Below are positions 34,241-45,868 of a stretch of 64,000 bases of DNA, piece by piece (positions within the stretch are counted from its first letter, which is position 1; every line of letters begins with the position of its first letter). The notes beneath the pieces are model-generated. The model was given only the letters and a program-made list of their open reading frames with translations. It ran no database searches and had not been told where the DNA came from. Position numbers and translations under genes: made by a program. Source of the DNA: Notospermus geniculatus (Eukaryota > Nemertea > Pilidiophora > Heteronemertea > Lineidae); assembly GCA_002633025.1 (NCBI GenBank), contig NMRB01000034.1:535201-599200 (forward strand), in the 5' to 3' direction.

Positions 34241-34559
34241 CCTTCACCGGTCATTTGTGTGGTCCATACCGTGATTGTTTTCCGCTGAAAAACTGCATGT
34301 ATACTAAAAGCCATAATGGTCATAAAATTTCTACAGTATGTCTTTGGCATCTACTTCATGGCGGCATCCTTACTCCCTATGGTGACACCTCTGCCCGTCC
34401 GTAGGACGGGTACTTTGCTAGTATTTTTATAACCGTCGTTAGTCATGTTAAACCACATACCTATTCCCATGTTTAGTATTACTCTAAAGCCGTGACGTCA
34501 TTGGCGTTTAGAATGCATGATTGTGGTTGTGCGTGAAGCAGCGGAATTCATTCAAAACT

Positions 34560-35050
34560 GCTTTTTTTCGTTCAAGTGTTTAAAGAAGTACAGTCCAAGA
34601 ATATAATTTTCACTACATCATAAAACATATCAAAAATTGTACAAATTTGTTCCAAGATCTAAAACTTTTCGTCCAAGATTGTCACGTGCGTCTTGCCAAG
34701 ATGCAAGTGACCACAAAACTGATGACGTCATGAAGTACATGAAAAACCCGGGTGAATTTCGTCATTTTCATGAATTTACTTTTTGCCTGGCAGCTCTGAC
34801 ACATTGGGAAACTTCCGGCATAGAACATGCAGTAGGATCATTGCTCAAAAGGGCTGAAAATTACCGCTATACCTCCTCCGGGGTGTGCAATAGGGGGACA
34901 AGACCAATTCCAACAACTTTTCAAAAGGGACCCATAGTATTCTCAAGGACTTAGGAGCTATAGGCCTAGTTCGAGGCTACCCTTCATTTCATGATTTACG
35001 CTGAATATCAACTTCACTACACTTCTTGCTAGCTGGGGACACTACGTCGG
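34560..35050 (+). repeat. Dispersed repeat with TGACGTCA, copy 1
   Basis: Shares with 62690-63320 the ordered words AAGTACAGTCCAAGAAT, CACGTGCGTCTTGCCAAGAT, GATGACGTCATGAAGT, AAAAATTACCGCTATACC-type and CTCCTCCGGGGT. No coding content. Confidence 0.7.
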
Positions 35051-35369
35051 TCCACTTCCGCCGTTTATCCATACCAATTCTTAGAAATAACCAGCTGAAT
35101 TTCATTGAATAATTTTGGCGGTCATCGAGTCATCGCGCCATCGAGTCTTCGTGTCATCGAGTCAAGTACAACAAGCCATAGTGGCACGGGGCTACGACCG
35201 AAGGCAGCAAAATTGGAGAAGTGATAATGAGTTGATGACTGACAATACCTGTGAAAGAATAGTCGTTCCTGAAATATACTAGTCCTTGTATACAAAAAAT
35301 AGTGCCAATGGCACTGTGGCCGCTTGGCTTGACAGCACAGTGGTACTGGTAGACATCATCAGCAATCCC

Positions 35370-36350
35370 ACTTAAGCCATGGCGGCCATATTGGATGTCC
35401 GATCAGGCCGAAACTTCACATGCACATAAATGTCATCTCGAGTGAGCCACATAGCACATTTGGGCGCTCTGGGTCAAGTCATTCCTGAGTTATAGCACTT
35501 TAATGATTTTCATGTTACGCCACCTGGCGGCCACACTGGAAGTCAAACCAGGCCAAAATTTGACATGCACGTAAAGGTCATCCAGAGGGAGCAAAATATC
35601 AAGTTTGAGCACTCTGGTTCAAGCCGTTCCCAAGTTATAGCACTTAGATGATTTTCAGGTTACGCCACCTGGCGGCCATATTGGAGGTCCAATCAGGCCG
35701 AAACTTGGTATTTTTGAAGGTACCCCTCTAATACACGTTTATGCAAGATATGAAGTTGCTCGGTGCAATAATGACGAACTGCGGCAAGTTCGTTACTTTT
35801 TGTAGAACTTTGACCTCTGTGACCTTGAAAAGTAGGTCAAATTAAAAACTGGGGTACTATGTTATGTATCCTCATTAGATATACCCATGATCAAAATTAG
35901 ATAAAGATCCGTCTCCAAGTTTGGGGGAAATAGCACTTTAGGTGATTTTGGTTTTGGCCCCCTAGTGGCAATGTCAAGAATCAGATTTCACCGAAATGCT
36001 GTCTGTAATTTGCTGTAACATAGAGGTACATGTGTACAAAGTTTCAACACAACAACTCACTTCATTACCAAAATATAACCCTTTGAAGTTTTTCACAAAA
36101 CGCCCCCTGGAGGCCAAACTAGGAATCCCACCCTGCTCAAAATCGAACTCGACCTAGATCTTAGGCCCATATACACACCCACCAAAGATCAAAAAGATTC
36201 GTCGAAAAATAAAGGCGCTAAAGCACTAACAAGCCAAAAGTTTACGGACGTATCGCCGTACGTACCGCCGTACGGACTAACGCACGACAGACCACCACTC
36301 AATGACCCCAACCTAAGCCCTGCTGGGCCTTGCGGCAAAGCGGGCTAAAA
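35370..36350 (-). repeat. Dispersed AGGTCA-rich repeat, minus copy
   Basis: Read on the minus strand it begins TTTTTAGCCCGCTTTGCC and contains CCAGGGGGCGTTTTGTGAAA and TTGACCTACTTTTCAAGGTC, in the same order as the copy at 23756-24760. The higher-numbered flank 36351-36640 is a G/C-rich stretch with CCTAGGCCGGCCTAGG-type palindromes and no gene. Confidence 0.75.
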
Positions 36351-36640
36351 AGGACTGATTTAGGAAAATAAACGTCTGGATCGTCTCCTAATCTTCCTAT
36401 GATTAGGAGATTTAGGACATGTTGCAAATTTCAGCTCACCTCTGGTGAGCTCTTGAGCAGCAGGGGGGGCGAGTCTCAATGGTTTCTACGGCTGGGAGGC
36501 CTCCCAGCCCCGGAGGGCGGCCCACCCCCTAGGCCGGCCTAGGGGCTGCCAGAAAGCCTCCCAGGACAGTCCGAGCACACCCCCTCTGACCCCCCTCCAC
36601 TGCCCCATAGGGCCTCCAAAGACTTACTGAGTGAATCCAG

Positions 36641-38230
36641 AGTGCAGGAGATAAGCCAAGTATTTTAGGCTGGTATTGAAAGAAGGGAGATCTCATTCGT
36701 AAATAAAACTTTATTCGTTAGTGTAAAGAAAAATAATCTACCTAAGTATCTACTTCTTTTGAAACAAAAACGTGATTTACACTCAAGTCACTAATATTAC
36801 ATTCATTTACCCCAAAGTACACTGTTAACTGTTTATCATTCGCTGCTGTCCTCCCACCTTAACTACCAATTGCTATCCTGGGGTTATGACTATGACAAAA
36901 TCTACAAGATACAAAAAAGAGCTATCCACATCATCAACAGAAGCCACCCATTAGCCCACACTGAACCCTTGTTTAAACACCTACACATACTGAAACTACC
37001 GGACCTTCATTCACTTATACAAGCCAAACTTCTCTACAAATACTTTAATAACAACCTACCCGAATATTTCATGGAAGACTTCTTCACGATTACATGTACT
37101 AACCAAACACATCATACCAGAAATCGAAGAAATTTGACAATGCCTTTCTGTACACATAATTTTGCGAAACTAACAGTAAGATACAGCTCAGTTCATCTCC
37201 ACAATTCCCTCCCTAGAAATATCACGAATAAAATCTTTACTCATAGTCTAGAAGGTTTCATCAGTTATTATAAAAAATATATCCTCAGAGTGCAGGAGAT
37301 AAGCCAAGTATTTTAGGCTGGTCGTGAAAGAAGGGTAGATCTCATTCGTAAATAAAACTTTGTTCGTTAGTGTAAAGAAAAATAACCTACCTAAGTATCT
37401 ACTTCTTTTAAAACAAAAACGTGATTTACATTCAAGTCACTAATTACATTCATTTACCCCAAAGTACACTGTTAACCGTTTATCAAATTCATTCTCTGCT
37501 ATCCTCCCACCTTAACTACCAATTGCTATCCTGGGGTTATGACCATGACAAAATCTACAAGATACAAAAAAGAGCTATCCGCATCATCAACGGAAGCCAC
37601 CCATTAGCCCACACTGAACCCTTGTTTAAACACCTACAGATACTGAAACTACCGGACCTTCATTCACTTATTCAAGCCAAATTTCTCTACAAATATTTTA
37701 ATAACACCCTACCCGAATATTTCATGGAAGACTTCTTCACGATTACTAACCAAAGACATACACACCATACCAGAAATCGAAGAAATTTGACAATACCCTT
37801 CTGTACACATAATTTTCCGAAACTAACAGTAAGATACAGCTCAGTTCATCTCTACAATTCCCTCCCTAGAAATATCACAGAAATCTTTACTCATAGTCTA
37901 GAAGGTTTCATCAGTTATTATAAGAAATATATCCTCAATACCTACATGTAGGCCTACTCTGTAAATTGCAACTTACCCCACTATTATGTCTGTGGTTTGA
38001 CTAATGTCAATTTATACACGATCTAATATTTTTGTTCACATTCGACATCACTGGCACTAACTTGGTTATTTCCTACTTTGATAGTACACTCCCATGTTTG
38101 AGACGGGCACAAACAGAAGCGATCTTCACAGATCTTGTTTGTGTCCTCACCATAGTTATTTATAATGTAAATTTAATGATTTTGTGTTGTTTGGTCGAAT
38201 AAAGCATACATGTATATCACATCATATCAT
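36641..38230 (+). pseudogene. LINE 3' end, tandemly duplicated (648-bp period)
   Basis: Two copies of the same segment begin AGTGCAGGAGATAAGCCAAG at 36641 and 37289. Each encodes the C-terminal part of a non-LTR retrotransposon reverse-transcriptase protein (motifs YKIQKRAI.IIN.SHPLAH, then LFKHL.ILKLPDLHSLIQAK and LLYKYFNN), in frames 36870-37316 and 37421-37951. The catalytic part of the enzyme is absent. Only the second copy has the 3' untranslated end, to about 38230, finishing near AATAAAGC and an ATATCACATCATATC tail. So this is a 5'-truncated LINE with a later tandem duplication. It belongs to a different LINE family from those at 47 kb and 58-62 kb. Confidence 0.75.
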
Positions 38231-38265
38231 CATGCAACTTTGATTACCTAATAACACCGAATACA

Positions 38266-38420
38266 GGGTGGGATCCAGGGGGCGTGGGGGCATCTAAGTG
38301 CACTTAAATTGTCACATATTTCTGGGGGAGCCCCCCCCCCCCGTTTGGGCTTCTCGCTTTCGGTGCTCACCACCTCCGTCGAGCTACGACCCCTTTCTGT
38401 CAACCCTGGATCCGACCCTG
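38266..38420. mobile_element. hAT-like MITE, 155 bp
   Basis: CAGGGTGGGATCCAGGG at the left end and CCCTGGATCCGACCCTG at the right end are near-inverse copies. A poly-C run lies in the middle. It is related in style to the element at 8633-9398. Confidence 0.65.
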
Positions 38421-38436
38421 GATATATAATACATTT

Positions 38437-38478
38437 TGGGCGCCAACAACTGTATTAAAATACAGTTGTTGGCGCCCA
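38437..38478. repeat. Perfect palindrome, 20-bp arms
   Basis: TGGGCGCCAACAACTGTATT, AA, then its exact inverse. A very short MITE or a cruciform-prone site. The stretch 38479-39024, downstream of the TRPV-type gene, has no further recognised feature. Confidence 0.85.
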
Positions 38479-39024
38479 CGTGAAGGGCGACATCGACAAC
38501 ATGAGTGCCAAGGGTAGCACATGACCTCATTTCATCCCAATCAAACGAGCGCCAATCGTTCTATCGCGACTCGGCCCCTTTTTTCTCCACATAGTATAAT
38601 CAAGGGCACTTTGGGGGGAAATCGCAATACGAATGAAAAGCAGCCTAATCGACTTGTCGACTTCTACGAGTTCAACGGATACTACGGATTCTTGCATAAA
38701 AAATTATATACATGTAGTTGTGGATTAAGGATACTAACCTTGTAACCTACATTAGACAACGCTAAGGGCTTAAATTAACAGCAGGCTCTCAAACAGTACT
38801 AGTTCTAAGAAGGCAAAGGCTCACGTTGTTGTCCTGCTGTACTCTTCTCGTCCAAATAAATGGTCCTTTGAGGACTAAAATGTCGCCATTTTCCGATGAA
38901 ACATTTCGTGAAGATGGCTTTTCCCATCCAGAGTGATTGGCCATGAGGACGGACATTCTGCGCGAGACTGATGTCACATTGGTGATCTGTATTCACTCTA
39001 CAAACACTGTGATCAGCACTCATC

Positions 39025-41535
39025 TCACGTCAGCACCGAATCCCGCCGTCGACCTTCCTCGTCGGGTGGTTCCGTAACTAGTAATAAAAGCCTCACTGGC
39101 ATCAGCTTCTCCCTTGTTTTTGCTGTGGACACGCCACGTTGGGATCTTTTACAAAGCCATTCCCACCACCACAGGCGCCGCTCCAACATAAGCATGATTG
39201 ACAACTGTTGGTATCGCCAGATATTGGTCTTTGAATTTTTCACGACCTCGTAGGACGTGTTCATCATTGCGATGAGCATGTTTAACAACAAAATGACGGA
39301 TACCACGGCAAAGATGCCGAGAAGAACGATACCTACCACTGGGATCCTTGCGTATTCGCCTGTTTCCTTCTCGCCGGCGTCAGTCACAAGGTTCAACATT
39401 CCATACAGAGTGTTCCAGACCTGCAGATCAGACCTAGCTCCATCCACGAGCAGGACCTGCAGAGCCGTAACAAACGCCAGCAAGAAAAAGACGTAGATCG
39501 CTAAAAAGTAGATGCAATCATGGAAGAACATTTTCTGCATCATAACCGAGAAGTGACAAGTCAGTCGACAGGCCCGGGTGAAGAACACCATGAAAAGCCA
39601 GCCGAGAACCATGGCAAATGACAGGGGGATGTCCTGGTTATCCGACCGTATCATATGAAAACAAATCCAGATTCCCATAAAAACACTGAAGAGAACGAGA
39701 GTCAGCCGAGAGGGTCCATTTCCGGTGGCGGACCACTCGTTCTTCTTCATGCGGAGATACTTCCATTTGTAGGACTTCCAGCTCGAGTGGTTGCTCCACT
39801 GTTTGTGTCCAGTGGAGCAGACGTCTACAATTTCTAGTATAAGGTAAATCAGAGGGACGAGACCAAACACTAAATACCACAAGCGAACAGCATGTCTTTC
39901 CTGGGTTAGTCCTGATAATTCCTTTACGGCACTATAGGTGGCGTTACTGGTTGCGTTTTTGTCTGACACAAACTCAGCGGTTGTGTTTTTCTGGGGTAAG
40001 TGAAAGTACAGCGACATAACAGAGAGGCTGACCATCAGAAAAAGGTGGACGAAACACCAAAAAATGTAAACAAAGCGATACGTCTCCCACTTCATCAGTA
40101 TGAGAGATCTGATTGGCTCCTCCTCGAGGAAATCTTTATCCAAATCTTCATCTCTGGTCGCCAGCGGCGTACTGTGTCCGAGGATGTGAAGGATACTACC
40201 TGGATTGTACCGGCAAATTTGCTTACCCGGTGGGCCAAAACTTGTGACTTCTGTGATGTCATATACTGAGCATGGAGCAAAAAAAAACCTCCCCTGCTTC
40301 GCTTTGTAAACGTGTTCTATGTTCAAAATGTGTCTGGTTAGGTTTGAGCGGAGGCTGATGGCAAGGGATAGTACATTTTGATTGGCGTCGTTCCTGGTAG
40401 CGAGGAGATTCCGAAGGGCCTCAACCCGCAGAATCATTTCAGAATTTTCCGACATTGTTTGGGTCAATTCTTTTTTTCTGGTCTTCCAACGGGCGTTCGG
40501 TGTGTGGTTTTTCTGTTTCCACCAGATAGCACAGTTCTTCTGCACTTCGTTGAAAAGCTTTTTGGGTAAGTTGCTCTTAGGATATGTGACGGAGTGTTCG
40601 ACGATATAGTGCAGGACCGTGTTCCCATTGTCAAGTGTACTGTCCAAGGCTGCCCCCTTTTCTATCAACATACCCAACATCTCACAGTGGCCACCCCACG
40701 CAGCAGCAGTGAGAGCAAGGGCGCCCGCTTGGTGTTCTACCTTGAAGTACGTACCGTCTGCTTTAGTATTGAGTAATCCCACACCATTTTGTTCACAGTG
40801 CTGAAGCATGAGGTCTAACATTTCACACTGCCCTTTGGATGCTGCGATGTGGAAAGCTGTCTGGTTTTTAAATTGTTCTGACTCATTTTTGAGGGAAATG
40901 AGGCCTGGGTATTCAGTGATGAGCAGACGACTGATGTCCTCCTCATTAAACAAAAGAGCAGCGTGGAGTACACTTGCCTTGAAGTTGGGCTCCAGAAATG
41001 AGTCGTCACAGACATCTAGCTTGTTCCTTTCCATGATGTCCAGTATACGTATCACCGCCTCTTGCGATCCACTTTTCAAGGCGTGAAATAGAGTTCGAGT
41101 GACAGACCTGTAACGTTCTTCCTTTATGGACTCCTCCAAATCTTTCAATGTCTTCGATGTCTCGCTTGTCTCACTTTCAGGCCCTCTTGCGTCTTGATGT
41201 TGCCCAGTGGGATCTGCTTGCATGCAGTCAGCCGGATTCACATCATTTTCATCACCTTCATGACCAGTTCTGTTATAAGCTGGTAGAAGCTTTGGCCGAA
41301 TCAACAGTGGTGAAAGGTCACTGGTGACGCTATCATCGTCACCAGAGCAGCTGTCATCGTTTATTGCCTGATCAACGTCAGCATCATCATTCACATCCGT
41401 CATTTCATGAAAGTCTCCTCCACCATGTCCACCCTCCACATCGGACTGAGGTTGTTTCCCTGGGCTGCGTAATGCTTCGTAGGCCAAACGTCTCCAACCC
41501 TTCCTTGGCGACTTTGAGGGTTCTTTCCGATCCAT
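39025..41535 (-). CDS. TRPV-type cation channel, single long coding exon
   Basis: The open frame reads to 836 residues from the chosen ATG (41535-41533). The frame extends 31 codons further, but a splice acceptor (GTTACGTTTCAG, ending 41600) lies in it, so the later Met (MDRKEP) is preferred. Domains: an acidic, low-complexity N-terminus to about residue 140; ankyrin repeats at about 145-420; six membrane helices at about 487-510, 551-572, 610-627, 637-655, 671-697 and 731-758; and a TRP helix with NIWRYQQLSIMLMLERRL at 771-788, close to the IWKLQRAITIL helix of TRPV channels. Three N-glycosylation sites (N517, N527, N531) lie in the S1-S2 loop. Forms a tetrameric plasma-membrane cation channel, inferred from the family. 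Odd: the pore loop (LYGMLNLVTDAGEKE, 710-724) lacks the GMGD filter motif of TRPV1-4, and no intron interrupts 2.5 kb. Confidence 0.9.
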   Translation of the reverse strand: MDRKEPSKSPRKGWRRLAYEALRSPGKQPQSDVEGGHGGGDFHEMTDVNDDADVDQAINDDSCSGDDDSVTSDLSPLLIRPKLLPAYNRTGHEGDENDVNPADCMQADPTGQHQDARGPESETSETSKTLKDLEESIKEERYRSVTRTLFHALKSGSQEAVIRILDIMERNKLDVCDDSFLEPNFKASVLHAALLFNEEDISRLLITEYPGLISLKNESEQFKNQTAFHIAASKGQCEMLDLMLQHCEQNGVGLLNTKADGTYFKVEHQAGALALTAAAWGGHCEMLGMLIEKGAALDSTLDNGNTVLHYIVEHSVTYPKSNLPKKLFNEVQKNCAIWWKQKNHTPNARWKTRKKELTQTMSENSEMILRVEALRNLLATRNDANQNVLSLAISLRSNLTRHILNIEHVYKAKQGRFFFAPCSVYDITEVTSFGPPGKQICRYNPGSILHILGHSTPLATRDEDLDKDFLEEEPIRSLILMKWETYRFVYIFWCFVHLFLMVSLSVMSLYFHLPQKNTTAEFVSDKNATSNATYSAVKELSGLTQERHAVRLWYLVFGLVPLIYLILEIVDVCSTGHKQWSNHSSWKSYKWKYLRMKKNEWSATGNGPSRLTLVLFSVFMGIWICFHMIRSDNQDIPLSFAMVLGWLFMVFFTRACRLTCHFSVMMQKMFFHDCIYFLAIYVFFLLAFVTALQVLLVDGARSDLQVWNTLYGMLNLVTDAGEKETGEYARIPVVGIVLLGIFAVVSVILLLNMLIAMMNTSYEVVKNSKTNIWRYQQLSIMLMLERRLWWWEWLCKRSQRGVSTAKTREKLMPVRLLLLVTEPPDEEGRRRDSVLT

Positions 41536-41599
41536 GTTTCGATTCAGAAACGTGGCAGGTGCAGGCCAAGAAGTGACAATTGCCTGAGCAGAGCGAAAT

Positions 41600-42567
41600 C
41601 TGAAACGTAACATCAATCTATATAGCACAGCTCTATCTCAATTTACAGCGAAGAAACAGAGACTTTCGTCCCAACCGATGTCAAAGCTGTGAAGGACCAC
41701 CTCGTTTTTTCATTCAATGCTTTCTGAGATGGTTTGATCCAGAAAGGACCTGCCTACTTACCCATGCAAGGGTTAGTCCAGATGTGACTAGCTGATGACC
41801 TCTCGTCTCTGAAGAGTCTGCACTGGAACAACCACAGTTTATGGACCACCTAGTATCCGCCCTGGCAGTCTGTTTGGGACCATATCGGACAGAGGAATGA
41901 TCAAACTTTAGGTGTGTCTCGACTTTTGAAATACCTTCATGGCTTTTTGATTTACAGCATGTTTTCATGTCAGATCGCAGAAAGCTTGACAGGCCCTGAT
42001 CTGTGTATGATACACAAATCATTAAAAGTCGGATGATCCCACTCGTTTTGAGGGCAGCTTCTGAATAGCAGGGTTTTGAAAAGACCGCAAGTATTTTCTG
42101 TTATCATAATCAAGTATTTTGGCCCATAAATGCATCGAAGACATCCTTCAGATCAGTTATGATATATGATTTTAGCCGGAAATGAACCAGACGTAAACAC
42201 CGAGTAGGCCTACTTTTTTTTAACTTTTTTTTCATCATGGTCCATCATGCCTGACTTCGATGTCCGACTTTGTCACCACGCACATTGATGAAAATGATTT
42301 AAACACACAGAAGTAGAGCACGAGGTTAACTTTCCTGGTTCGCTGGTTACCATACAGGGCTGACAGCACAAAAAGGCAAAGGGCCTGCTTGGGTCGGATT
42401 ACCACACTTTCATGAAAGTTTGATTTTCTCAATGCTTCAAGCAAAGAGAAAGTCTAACTTCAGCTCTACTTTCGGCTATTGTCCGAACCTAGCATACGGC
42501 CCTAAGAATCCATTCACGGGAATTTCTAGCGGTGTGATGCTGCAATTGTTTGTTTCCGTGGCGTTGG
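41600..42567. other. Upstream region of the TRPV-type gene
   Basis: Presumed intron or 5' region; the splice acceptor at 41600 implies at least one upstream non-coding exon, which I cannot locate. The minus-strand frame at 41714-42022 resembles nothing known. Confidence 0.5.
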
Positions 42568-42706
42568 TCAATAGCGAGTTTTCGCAAAGCCCCCGAAACG
42601 CCAACACGAAGGTCTATCCTTTTGTTCCATGCCTTCTTCGTGGCATCGAACAATGGGACTGGCGTTCACGTTGGCGTTTCGGGGGATTTGCGAAAACTCT
42701 CTAATG
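42568..42706. repeat. Palindromic MITE, GCGTTTCGGGG family
   Basis: Arms 42568-42606 and 42668-42706 share AGTTTTCGCAAA and CCCCGAAACGCCAAC in inverse. A fragment (TTGGCGTTTCGGGGACTGCG) lies at about 27293 within the element at 26987-28281. Confidence 0.7.
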
Positions 42707-42778
42707 ACAAAGGATGCGGCATCGCACGCTAGAAATTCGCGTGAACATAAGTTCTTAGCCAATGTCCTATTGTGCTTT

Positions 42779-43203
42779 CGGGCCCGTATGCACCAACTGA
42801 TCCGAACTTGGGTTGAAGCTGTAGCTTATCTCATCCACAACTTAAAGCGAATCGATAGCGGATTTTGTTTACATTTGGCTGGTGTTTGTAAACACAAAAT
42901 TCAGCCAATCAAAATGCACGAAAATTTCTTTGTTGACATTCTGGAGAAGTTGGTTTACATTTTTTCCTGAAAATTCGTCCCCTTTCAAATTCTATTTCTA
43001 AATCAAATTTTTTCGCTTTCGATTTGCTTTAAGCTGTTATTCAAGCATGTCAAGAGCTTAAGCCCGAGTTAATCCTAAACTTAAGCATTGTTATTCAAGA
43101 GCTTAAGCCCGACTTCTGGATCAGCGATGGTTGGTGCAATGGGATTAAAATTTAAACTTAAGCCGAATTGGGGCTAATCTGAGGTTGGTGCATACGGGCC
43201 TCG
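42779..43203. mobile_element. MITE with GGGCCCGTATGCACCAAC ends
   Basis: The left end GGGCCCGTATGCACCAAC (42779) and right end GTTGGTGCATACGGGCC are inverse. Inside are repeated GAGCTTAAGCCCGA words (about 43050-43110). At the right it abuts a CTATCGG-type palindrome (43204-43300). Confidence 0.65.
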
Positions 43204-43300
43204 GTGCCTATCGGCGGTTTAGTTAATGGGAAAGTGCATTATAACTAACTGCCGATAGGCGCCGGTAGCAGTATTCGGATTTTCTGTGCGGTCGACTGAG

Positions 43301-44822
43301 GCGAAAGAACTTTACGTTTGTCTCTTCTCAAGTTGGCTCCTTTCGATTTCTAGCACATACACCTTTCTGCAGCTGATAGGTATCTTGTACTGATTCACTT
43401 CAATCGAATCGTACTCATCTCTTCTTGCAGAATCATTTGTCATGAATAAAAAATTAACGGATGGGAATCAGATGCCTTGGCAGAGAATCGAGGATCGTAG
43501 GCGTACGGCCATATCCAGACGGTACCATTCAGTGCAGTCATGCGAGGCGTTCGTAATAGTGAATGGTTACAGTCAGCTGAGTATTGTGCATTTACGTGTA
43601 CCAGTAATTCATGCACGCAAGACACGGCTATTACCAGACTGGGCCGTCACGCAGTACCGTGGTCGATAAGTGCACGTGACTTTGTCGCGCCAAACCGCGA
43701 AATGACTGAATATTCGTTTTGGCAGAAAACACCTATAAATCCTGCGTGGAGGGGACGGAAACTTCTCACCGTAAACTTATACCATTTTCGTCAATAAACA
43801 AGCAAGAATTCACTGTGTCGTACTCACGTTTAAAGATTTTACAGGCAATTTTAGACCGAAATTTACCTAATGGAAAGCGGTTGCGCCACATTCGATCCAC
43901 TTCCTCTTTTCACCAAGGATTTCACGGTAAAGCGTGAATCACGGTACCGCGTGACGGCCCAGTCTGATTACTGTGTAGGTCTACATGTAGGTCTATCAGA
44001 AGTTCATCAGGCGAAGGTATTCCAGTCGTGCATCCAGAGGGCCAACCATCATTTCCCAATCATTGCAGCCCTGCTGGGCTTGTCGGGGTGGCAGGGGTTT
44101 TTACCTCGTTCCTCTTCATCCACGAGTGTATGAAGAGGAACGAGACCAAAGCCCTGCTGTGGGAGGATGGGGGTGGCGGATCCGCCACTAATGAGGACGC
44201 GGGTTCGATATCAGGTGTAACGTTTTTCAGCGTTCCCCATCTGCGAGTGTTCCCCTGCTATTGTTTGACGGAATAAGCCGCGACTCGACAATGGAGGACA
44301 CACAGAGAAACGTGTTGTTCTATCTGCCAGTGTTTCCAGAACAATAGGGGGAACACTGACACACGGAAACACTGAAAAACTTTACACCTGTCGTTCTGGT
44401 GACCTTATGTTGACTCGAGGCCAGGACCTCCTCGAGATCGTAGTTTTTTCTCCGTGGGCTCCTACATTATGTAAACATCATCCAGTATTATTTGATGAGA
44501 AACTGCCTTCCCCTGAGCTGGCGCTTAAACTCCTGAAATAATATTCCATCTCCGCAGCTTTGGCTGTTCCATGATACACCTCTTGCAGTTAAGAATTACC
44601 GACTGCTTCCTTTCAAAAGGTGCTCTATCAAATTCTTTTCTTTAACCGTATCAACATGTTTTTATTTCAACTGAAGGTGTTTCATTCTTAAACCTGTGCC
44701 AAAGAATAACCACTTTTTTCTCCTCATTGTTTTGGAATGGAGCACAACGTTGTTGCCGATAACAAACAAGGTTGTTAGCTCCTGTGAACTACTGAGTTAG
44801 GTGCTGCCTCGACGTTCTCGAC
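43301..44822. other. Non-coding, one hairpin
   Basis: No gene recognised. A hairpin with 15-bp arms (CTCGTTCCTCTTCAT and its inverse) lies at 44105-44146. Confidence 0.5.
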
Positions 44823-45024
44823 ATGATGCGTAAAGAAGTCTCCGACTTTCGCAAATTTTCGACTCCAACCGGGGTCTTCCTCAGGCACTTTCTAGTGGAG
44901 ATCCCAGAAGTGAACGAGCTGGATCAGAGCATTCACTTCTGGGATCTCTACTAGAAAGTGCCTGGGGAAGACCCCGGTTGGGGTCGAAAATTTGCGAAAT
45001 TCGGAGACGACTTTTACGTATCAT
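44823..45024. repeat. Near-perfect 202-bp palindrome (AACCGGGGTC family)
   Basis: The arms of about 97 bp meet almost without a loop (44823-44919 and 44926-45024) and share TCGCAAATTTTCGAC, CCAACCGGGGTCTTCC and AGATCCCAGAAGTGAA. One-arm relatives lie at 4975-5075 and 17873-17945. Non-autonomous foldback/MITE. Confidence 0.85.
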
Positions 45025-45535
45025 ATCATTTTGTGTGTCGTTCTTTGTGCTCTATGTTGGATATACGAATTTCTATACCTCACACTTCATAGATGTATGA
45101 GAGTTTACATACATAGGCTAGAATGTATGTTTGAGCTGTGCCAAGAAGTAAAAAAAACACGAACTAGAAATTGACTTACCAGTCAATTTGAAGACCGCCC
45201 TTAGAAATTAGGGAAAGTTGACTGATGAAGAATGACTGAGTGGCAATGTAGAAAGTTCGGTTGATGGGCATGGTTATAGCGAGGATCAAGGACCTTGACA
45301 AGGTGTCATAGATTTGTAACATTAGAAGGGGGGGGGGGGGGGGAGACCCCCCGATCCCCTACCTTGACTCCTGGTGTGTCACCGGGCACTGCCCAAACCT
45401 GGAAGTGATGCCCTAGGACCGATAGGCCCTATGTTGTAATGTTCTGTATTCTGGACCTTGGATTTAGCAAGATGTCTTGGTCTTGGAGGAGGACACTATT
45501 ATTAAAAGGGATATATTTCTGGGAAAGCAAGGGGT

Positions 45536-45868
45536 CAGGGTTTCCGCCAGGATTTTCAAGGAGGGGGGAGAAAAAAAATTATCAAAAAAAAATTTTTTTT
45601 CAAAAAAATTTTTTTTTGTTTTTTTGTTAAAAATGGCCTCCAGAGTCATTTTTGCACTCCAAAATGCAAAATTAGTCTTCCTTCTGCATGAAAATTGCAT
45701 TTGAAATGTAAGAAATAAAAGAAAAACACTAGGCCTACTGAAGTGAAAATAGTGATATTTGAAAAAGGTAAGGCCTAGTCTGCAAACTTGAGGAGGGGGA
45801 TAGCTAGGGCCTATCCCCTCCTTGAAATTTTTGAGGAGGGGATCATCTCCCCTCTGGCAGAAACACTG
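45536..45868. mobile_element. hAT-like MITE, 333 bp
   Basis: CAGGGTTTCCGCCAGGATTT at the left and ...CTCTGGCAGAAACACTG at the right are imperfect inverse ends; CAAGGAGGGG / CCCCTCCTTG adds to the arms. Long A and T runs lie inside at 45569-45625. The flank 45025-45535 holds a poly-G tract and no gene; 45869-46350 has nothing recognised. Confidence 0.6.

Noticed and set aside
39257-41576. Several frames of 60-90 codons opposite or overlapping the TRPV-type gene
   Set aside because: Shadows of the real coding strand with no domain content.
41536-41628. Upstream start of the TRPV-type frame, 31 codons longer
   Set aside because: A good splice acceptor falls inside this extension, so it is more likely intron; the Met at 41535 is preferred.
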